From Circinella umbellata (lineage: Eukaryota; Mucoromycota; Mucoromycetes; Mucorales; Lichtheimiaceae), in NCBI GenBank assembly GCA_025093555.1, contig JAIWNF010000002.1, positions 186,001-250,000 on the forward strand: DNA of 64,000 bases. The letters run 5' to 3'. Under the pieces are notes generated by a model, which had not been told where the DNA came from, did not search any database, and was given only the letters and a program-made list of their open reading frames with translations. The translations under genes were made by a program, and so were the position numbers. This document shows positions 62,407 through 64,000 of the stretch, piece by piece (the first letter of the stretch is position 1; each line of letters begins with the position of its first letter).

Positions 62407-63232
62407 TTGCTTATATATTGCACCCAGTTGAAAGAAAGTATAAATATTTTAACGGATTCATATTCAAACAAAAGCATTGAGTTAGCTGCACATATTTATC
62501 TATTTTTTTTTTTGGAAATCCAGGTAGTGCCATTTAGATGGAAAGCAATATGTTGGTTGATACCACCACCCAGCTCAGTACCTACCAGCCGCATCACCGT
62601 CGCTGCGCGCATCAATGTACTCCATGTAGGTCCTGGTCGACTCCGTCGGTATTGGCGTGACAACAAGCCCTCTATGTCAACTGTTACAATTGCAACATCA
62701 CTTTCACCTAAAGACTGGCGACTCTTTTGGCGCTTCGATAATCTCATGGTGCACGAACGGCTTGGTGGCGACTTCTCTTACAACGTGTCTCTAACAAAAC
62801 TCACCTTCACCATATCATGCCTGAGAAACACCCTACCAATATCTGCCATATTTGCAATGTGGAGCCTGATACGGTGCGACACCTCTTTATGGATTGTCCC
62901 TTAAAACTAGCTTTCTGACACCAAGCATTACAACTATCACTCTCCTCTGACCAGCTTTTGGGATATACTTCATCTCCGCCTCCCCTCTGACAATAATATC
63001 TCTTGGTCCAGCCGCCTACCACACTTTGGCCTCATATTACAAACTATTTGGTACATGCACTGGCAGTCTATATTTCAAGATATTCCTTGGCATAACCACT
63101 TAACTGGTCAATGTTATCAAACTCTTGTATCACGATATCCTTTTATTTCCACCTCTCCCCTTTCTTCTTTAGCTAATTCTATACAATCTCAAATCGGGAC
63201 TCAACTTCCTCAATAATAAAAACAATTTATAC
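62407..63232 (+). mobile_element. LINE reverse-transcriptase 3' fragment with zf-RVT domain
   Basis: Plus-strand coding in two frames. The first (to about 62745) reads LRRYWRDNKPSMSTVTIATS and SLSPKDWRLFWRFDNLMVHE; a frameshift leads to RTAWWRLLLQRVSNKTHLHH, IMPEKHPTNICHICNVEPDT and VRHLFMDCPLKLAF. WRxFW...W...L...K..LH......CxxC...E...HxxxxCP is the zinc-binding zf-RVT region that ends the ORF2 of non-LTR retrotransposons. The coding remnant is followed by an A-rich tail at 63232-63250. The 5' part, including the polymerase and endonuclease, is absent, consistent with a 5'-truncated insertion that has since decayed. Confidence 0.8.
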
Positions 63233-63250
63233 CAAAAAAAAAAAAGAAAG

Positions 63251-64000
63251 CAATATGTAGTTTTCTTTGTATGCAAATTATATAAGAAGAAAAAATATCA
63301 TATTGACCTCTATGAAAGGCTTATATAGTTCATTTAATTCACATAACAATGACTGCCTCAGTATTAGAAAATAGTTGATTATTATGCAAGAAAAAATCTT
63401 CATGAAGGCAGTATCCACCACATTATTGGCTCTTTAATGTACTACCAATGAATTAGGGTACGTTGTATTTGAAGCAACATCATTTGAGAAACAAAAAAGA
63501 CAAGCCAGTGACAGAAAAGACAAACTACTACCACATCTCTAATAATATAATTTAAATTATTATTTGAACTAAAAAATAATTTGAGTGAATTGATGTCTTT
63601 ATCAAATACAATGTTCCCCAAATTCTTGTTAATAACTCATTTTTCTGCACCATTTTTCCGCAACTATTACTATTCAACTTTATTTTGCATGAGAGACCAA
63701 ATTAGATAGGTATAGGCTTTCCAATTATATCAGCCAAAAATTAACCTTTATTATTATATAGCTCTTTCAAATATCCAGCTTTATTAGTGCAAGCATATGC
63801 AATTTGGATAATTATTCCTGTTGATTGTATTATGAGAAGGCATTTAAACGTACTTGTGTAACATCAGTTTTTCTTTTTTTTGTTGCTATGCTTCAATAAT
63901 ATGAACTCCGGTATTTTTTTTCTATTCTGAAGCTTGCAAGTGGCTTGACAGCATAGACCACTTTTTTTATTACCCTACAAAAATATCATGGCAGGAAATT
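63251..64000. other. Right edge of window, no gene seen
   Basis: A+T-rich DNA without a recognisable open frame or repeat boundary. A gene beginning beyond the window cannot be excluded. Confidence 0.5.

Noticed and set aside
63781..63830. ATTATTCCTGTTGAT-like similarity to about 34540
   Set aside because: The match is only about 18 bases in A+T-rich DNA and does not extend, so it is not evidence of a dispersed repeat.

Overview
The window looks like nuclear DNA of an early-diverging filamentous fungus, most probably Mucoromycota (Mucorales-like). The evidence is strong A+T richness, genes split by short GT-AG introns (about 60-280 bp), T-rich and CT-rich leaders, polyglutamine tails, a long class IV-type chitin synthase, a PHO80-like cyclin, and decayed LINE and Tc1/IS630 elements. 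I found no tRNA, rRNA or CRISPR. Exon joins were done by eye; for every spliced gene below the stated exons add up to one uninterrupted reading frame.

Genes in order: a TRP/Flc-type membrane protein (734-3565, -); a dead Tc1/IS630 transposase (4394-5560, +); a DUF202 membrane protein (6254-6814, +) facing a TTC9-like TPR protein (6829-7767, -) with 14 bp between stop codons; a repeat graveyard (8.1-14.5 kb) holding a decayed RNA-polymerase beta/RPB2-like C-terminus, two inverted copies of a LINE ORF1 3' end, and a 368-bp pogo-like MITE; a chitin synthase (16378-21644, +); tRNase Z (21958-23145, +); a Ubc7/UBE2G2-type E2 (23323-24300, +); a divergent ubiquitin-like protein fused to ribosomal protein eS31/S27a (25327-25978, +); PET117 (26089-26453, -) divergent from a small unknown gene (26743-27135, +); and a monocarboxylate-type MFS transporter (30125-32338, -). 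A gene-poor stretch follows (32.3-49.5 kb) with two related long-terminal-inverted-repeat elements. Then come a PHO80-like cyclin (49536-50929, -), a homologue of FERRY3/C12orf4 with an inserted UBA domain (54510-58221, +), Dsk2/ubiquilin (58859-60105, -), and a LINE reverse-transcriptase 3' fragment near 62.4-63.2 kb.

The functional islands (0.7-7.8, 16-27, 30-32 and 49.5-60 kb) are ordinary housekeeping loci: cell wall synthesis, tRNA maturation, ubiquitin system, ribosome, cytochrome oxidase assembly, cell cycle and membrane transport. Four genes belong to or carry domains of the ubiquitin system (E2, Ubl-eS31, Dsk2, UBA-containing FERRY3), but they are not adjacent as a set and I do not infer a cluster. 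The best candidates for something new are the UBA-containing fungal FERRY3 homologue, the degenerate ubiquitin moiety of the eS31 fusion, the fossil RNA-polymerase fragment, and the two long-TIR elements, one of which has an unexplained interior.
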